Part shown: piece by piece, positions 5,913 through 8,628 of the stretch
How positions within the stretch are numbered: position 1 is the first letter of the stretch
Layout: every line of letters begins with the position of its first letter
Translations under genes and position numbers: made by a program
Assembly: GCA_030604345.1 (NCBI GenBank)
Contig: JAUVWB010000048.1
Coordinates: 1-8,628, forward strand
DNA length: 8,628 bases
Reading direction: 5' to 3'
Source of the DNA: Desulfofustis sp.
GTDB taxonomy: Bacteria; Desulfobacterota; Desulfobulbia; Desulfobulbales; Desulfocapsaceae
The notes under the pieces: generated by a model
Databases searched by the model: none
Told to the model about the DNA's origin: nothing
What the model saw: only the letters and a program-made list of their open reading frames with translations

Positions 5913-8270
5913 GTGAAGGAAAGCACACCGCCATCGCCGGAACATCTCGCCGAACTCGAGGAACAAGGTCGCCAGCTCGAAGCACTCCTGCAGGCGACGC
6001 CCAACGGTATCGTCTCCACCGACCTGGATGGCCGGATTACCTTGTGCAACAAAAGAGCCGGAGACATGTTCGGCATCGATCCCGACACGGCCATCGGCAG
6101 CCGCCTCGACGACCTTTTTCACGACGACTGCCGCCGGCACCTGGAACGGGCCCTGGCCACCGTGCTCGCCAGCGTCTCTTCCCAGGTGGTTGAAGCGGAA
6201 CCGGTATTGCCGGACGGAAGGCGTCTCCCCCTGGAGATACACATCGGGCTCCAGGAGGAGGAACCGGGCCACCCCCTCGGCTATTGTCTGGTCATGCGCG
6301 ACATCAGCAAGCAGCGAAACGTCGAACGGGGCCTGCGGCAAAGCGAGGAACAACTGCGTCGGATCATTGATGTCCTGCCGCAGTGCGTCTGCTATGTCAA
6401 CGCCGATCTGACCTACCGGTACGCTAATCCCTCCGCGAGGACGCTGTTCGGCCTGACGCCTGAAGAACTGGTCGGGCGCACCACGACCGAGGTCATCGGT
6501 GCGGCGGCACATGACCAGATCCGTCCCTACCTGGAGCGCGTCTTATCCGGTAAAACCGCCCGTTACCAGCGCGATCTTCTCTATCCCGACGGCAAGGTCC
6601 ACTGCATCGACGGCTGCCTCATTCCCGACCGTGACGAGGACGGGACGGTCTGCGGCTATTTCGCCGTTCTCTACGACATCACCCACATCAAAAAGACGCA
6701 CGAGGAATTGCGGGAAAAGGATGAGAAGATCCGCAGCATCTTCCGGGTCGCACCGATCGGCATCGGCGTGACGGCACGGCGGATGCTGCTCGATGTGAAC
6801 GAGCGCCTGTGCAAGATGCTCGGCTATGGCCGGGACGAGCTGATCGGTCGCAGCTCGCGTCTGCTCTACGCCAGCGATGAGGAACACCAGACCATCGGCA
6901 ACAAGCGCCGCGAGCAGATCGCCCTATTCGGCAGCAGTTCCCTGGAAACGCGCATGCGGCGCCGGGACGGGAGCATCATTACCGTATTGACCAACGCCAC
7001 GCCGATCGACCCGACCGACCTGGAAGCGGGAATCATCTTTACCGTGCTCGACATCAGCGAGCGCAAACAGACGGAGCAGACGATACGCAGTCACTCGGCA
7101 ACCCTCGATGCGATTTTCAACAGTACGCCGAGCATCCTCATCCTGGTTGACGAAGGCGGCAGGGTGGAAAAAATCAACAACCGCGGCATAGAATTCTTCG
7201 GCACCGACCGGGACCAGGCAACACATCTGCTCTGCGGTCTGCTCTTTCGTTGCATCAATGCCTCCGGCACGAAGGTCTGCGGCCGCTCTCCCGAGTGCCC
7301 GTCATGCCCGGTGCGCAGCAGGCTCGCGGCAACCTTCCGCAGCCGCCGACCGGCCAGGGAGGAAGAGGGACAGATGACCTTCCTGCGAGACGGGCGGTAT
7401 GTTCTCCACCACCTGCTCATCTCAACCGAGATCATCACCGTCGAAGGAGTCGACCGGGTTCTGGTCGCTCTTACCGATATTTCCGACATCAGGAAAAAAG
7501 ACCAGGAACTCCTCCAGCAGCGCCTGGCCCATGAGCAGTTGGAACTGCAGTACCGACAGGCCCAGAAAATGGAGCCGGTGGGCCGTCTGGCCGGCGGTAT
7601 CGCCCACGATCTGAACAACCTGCTGGCACCGATCCTCGGTTACAGCGAACTCCTTACCCAGGACCTGGAGGAAGACGATCCCCGCCGGGTGGCCTTGGAA
7701 CAGATCCTTTATGCCGGGCAGCGGGCCCGTGATCTCATTCGCCAACTACTGGCCTTCAGCCGCAAACAGACCCTGACCGTCAGCACCATCAATCTCAACG
7801 ATCTGTTGCAACAGTTCCACAATCTGCTGCGCCGCGCCATCCGTGAGGACATCGAGATCAGCCTGCGCCTGGCCGACGGTTTACCGGCGATTCAGGGCGA
7901 TAGCGGCCAGCTGGAGCAAGTGATCCTGAACCTCGCCGTCAACGCGCAAGACGCCATGCCGACAGGAGGCGCCCTGACCCTCGCCACATCCGAACAACGG
8001 GTCGACGGACACGCTTTGACCGAGCTGGATCTGACCGACGCCGGCCCATACGTCCTGCTCACCGTCGCCGACACCGGCATCGGCATGGATCCCACCGTTC
8101 GTTCGCAGATCTTCGAACCGTTTTTCACCACCAAGGACCAGCATAGCGGTACCGGCCTGGGCCTGTCGACGGTGTACGGTATCGTCAAACAGCACCGGGG
8201 CGCCATCACCGTAGCCAGCGAACCGGGACACGGCACATCTTTTCCATCTATCTCCCGGTCAGTGAAGTGA
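5913..8270 (+). CDS. Soluble hybrid-type sensor histidine kinase with four PAS domains; receiver split off by a frameshift
   Basis: The protein is 785 aa from GTG 5913. The frame stays open back to a TTG at 5820, but that extension shows no recognisable domain and has no ribosome-binding site, whereas AGGGA (5896-5900) precedes the GTG at a rather long 12 nt. Domains are PAS1 about 20-135, PAS2 about 145-258, PAS3 about 270-385 and PAS4 about 395-525, then HisKA about 550-617 with H565 (GGIAHDLNNLL), and HATPase_c from about 660 with N677, G1 DTGIGM (720-725), F-box IFEPFFTTK and G2 GTGLGL (746-751). PAS4 carries cysteines C447, C456, C462 and C465 (CG-x4-C-x2-CPVR). No membrane segment is evident. 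The protein ends just after GHGTSF, where family members continue xIYLPV and then a receiver. That continuation is present in the -1 frame downstream, so the stop at 8268-8270 is premature relative to the ancestral gene. The ATPase core is nearly complete, so the fragment could still be active. Confidence 0.9.
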   Translation: MKESTPPSPEHLAELEEQGRQLEALLQATPNGIVSTDLDGRITLCNKRAGDMFGIDPDTAIGSRLDDLFHDDCRRHLERALATVLASVSSQVVEAEPVLPDGRRLPLEIHIGLQEEEPGHPLGYCLVMRDISKQRNVERGLRQSEEQLRRIIDVLPQCVCYVNADLTYRYANPSARTLFGLTPEELVGRTTTEVIGAAAHDQIRPYLERVLSGKTARYQRDLLYPDGKVHCIDGCLIPDRDEDGTVCGYFAVLYDITHIKKTHEELREKDEKIRSIFRVAPIGIGVTARRMLLDVNERLCKMLGYGRDELIGRSSRLLYASDEEHQTIGNKRREQIALFGSSSLETRMRRRDGSIITVLTNATPIDPTDLEAGIIFTVLDISERKQTEQTIRSHSATLDAIFNSTPSILILVDEGGRVEKINNRGIEFFGTDRDQATHLLCGLLFRCINASGTKVCGRSPECPSCPVRSRLAATFRSRRPAREEEGQMTFLRDGRYVLHHLLISTEIITVEGVDRVLVALTDISDIRKKDQELLQQRLAHEQLELQYRQAQKMEPVGRLAGGIAHDLNNLLAPILGYSELLTQDLEEDDPRRVALEQILYAGQRARDLIRQLLAFSRKQTLTVSTINLNDLLQQFHNLLRRAIREDIEISLRLADGLPAIQGDSGQLEQVILNLAVNAQDAMPTGGALTLATSEQRVDGHALTELDLTDAGPYVLLTVADTGIGMDPTVRSQIFEPFFTTKDQHSGTGLGLSTVYGIVKQHRGAITVASEPGHGTSFPSISRSVK

Positions 8271-8628
8271 ATGCGGTTGCGCCGGCCGCAACGGCGGAGA
8301 GCGCCGACGAGGTGCTGATGGGGAGTGAGACGATCCTTTTGGCGGAAGACGATCCGCACCTGCGCCACCTGGCGGAGGCGATCTTACGAAAAAACGGCTA
8401 CACGGTTCTCTCGGCCAGTAACGGCAAGGAGGCGATGATCCTGGCGGAGATCCACCAGGGCCCGATTGATCTGCTCGTGGCCGATGTGGTCATGCCGGAA
8501 ATGAACGGCCGCGAGCTCTGTGAACAGCTCGGCCGGAGCCGGGCCATTACCCGGGTGTGGTTCATGTCCGGCTACGCCGACGATGTCCTTTCTCTCGATT
8601 ACCTCAAGAACAACGGGTTCGAGTTTAT
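8267..8628 (+). CDS. Receiver (REC) domain of the preceding hybrid kinase, in the -1 frame, cut by the window end
   Basis: This frame takes over from the kinase at 8243 and first reads FSIYLPVSEV, the missing end of the HATPase domain, then an Ala/Glu linker and a receiver. Numbering from GTG 8267, the acidic cluster is E27-D28-D29 (ILLAEDDP), the phosphoacceptor is D73 (VADVVMPEMNG) and the switch Ser is S101 (FMSGY). The conserved Lys (usually in QKPF) would lie just past the window end. If translated on its own it could start at GTG 8267, which overlaps the kinase stop as GTGA, or at ATG 8318. The HATPase residues found in this frame make the simpler reading that it is the C-terminus of one hybrid kinase, in which phosphate would pass from H565 to this Asp. 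Identification as a receiver is firm; its status as a separate gene is not. Confidence 0.8.
   Translation, partial: MNAVAPAATAESADEVLMGSETILLAEDDPHLRHLAEAILRKNGYTVLSASNGKEAMILAEIHQGPIDLLVADVVMPEMNGRELCEQLGRSRAITRVWFMSGYADDVLSLDYLKNNGFEF

Noticed and set aside
1..8628. CRISPR arrays, tRNA/rRNA genes, insertion sequences, attachment sites
   Set aside because: No repeat-spacer pattern, transposase or integrase reading frame, terminal inverted repeats, or tRNA-like fold was recognised by eye in any gap.

Overview
The window is GC-rich (except for a short AT-rich gap near 5.7-5.9 kb), densely coding DNA made almost entirely of signal-transduction genes. The style of the proteins suggests a Desulfobacterota (former deltaproteobacterial) bacterium, possibly a Desulfobulbaceae-like sulfate reducer. 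Pointers are soluble multi-PAS kinases, a GAF type with an 'LANK...LLENIAEQVAPIL' ending, hybrid-kinase-type receivers and a PAS domain with a CG-x4-C-x2-C cluster. This placement is inferred from protein style only.

Left block (1-3602, + strand): the 3' part of a cheA whose 5' end lies outside the window, then cheW, a stand-alone receiver protein overlapping or abutting cheW, and after a 169-170 bp gap a protein joining a SpoIIAA/STAS-like domain to a PilZ domain. It looks like the tail of a chemosensory operon (kinase, coupling protein, receiver) followed by a likely c-di-GMP-binding protein. No methyl-accepting receptor, CheR or CheB is visible. The CheA is unusual: its ATP-binding N-box has lost the key asparagine, its ATP lid is about 7 residues short, its P5 domain carries an Arg-rich insertion, and a second CheW-like domain follows P5.

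Right block (3631-8628): two soluble sensor kinases transcribed divergently from an AT-rich gap (5671-5912) that holds a perfect 14-bp palindrome. The minus-strand kinase is PAS-PAS-GAF-HisKA-HATPase without a receiver and converges on the PilZ gene. The plus-strand kinase has four PAS domains, the last with a four-cysteine cluster, then HisKA-HATPase. Its reading frame breaks at a TTTT run (8240-8243), exactly where the HATPase should continue into a receiver. The receiver is present in the -1 frame and runs off the window end, so this was almost certainly one hybrid kinase gene, now frameshifted or mis-assembled.

Working model (inference): the lone receiver after cheW resembles receivers of hybrid kinases more than CheY, so it could take phosphate from CheA or from the receiver-less minus-strand kinase, while the PilZ protein adds a c-di-GMP input. 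Neither kinase has an evident membrane segment, so both probably sense cytoplasmic signals.
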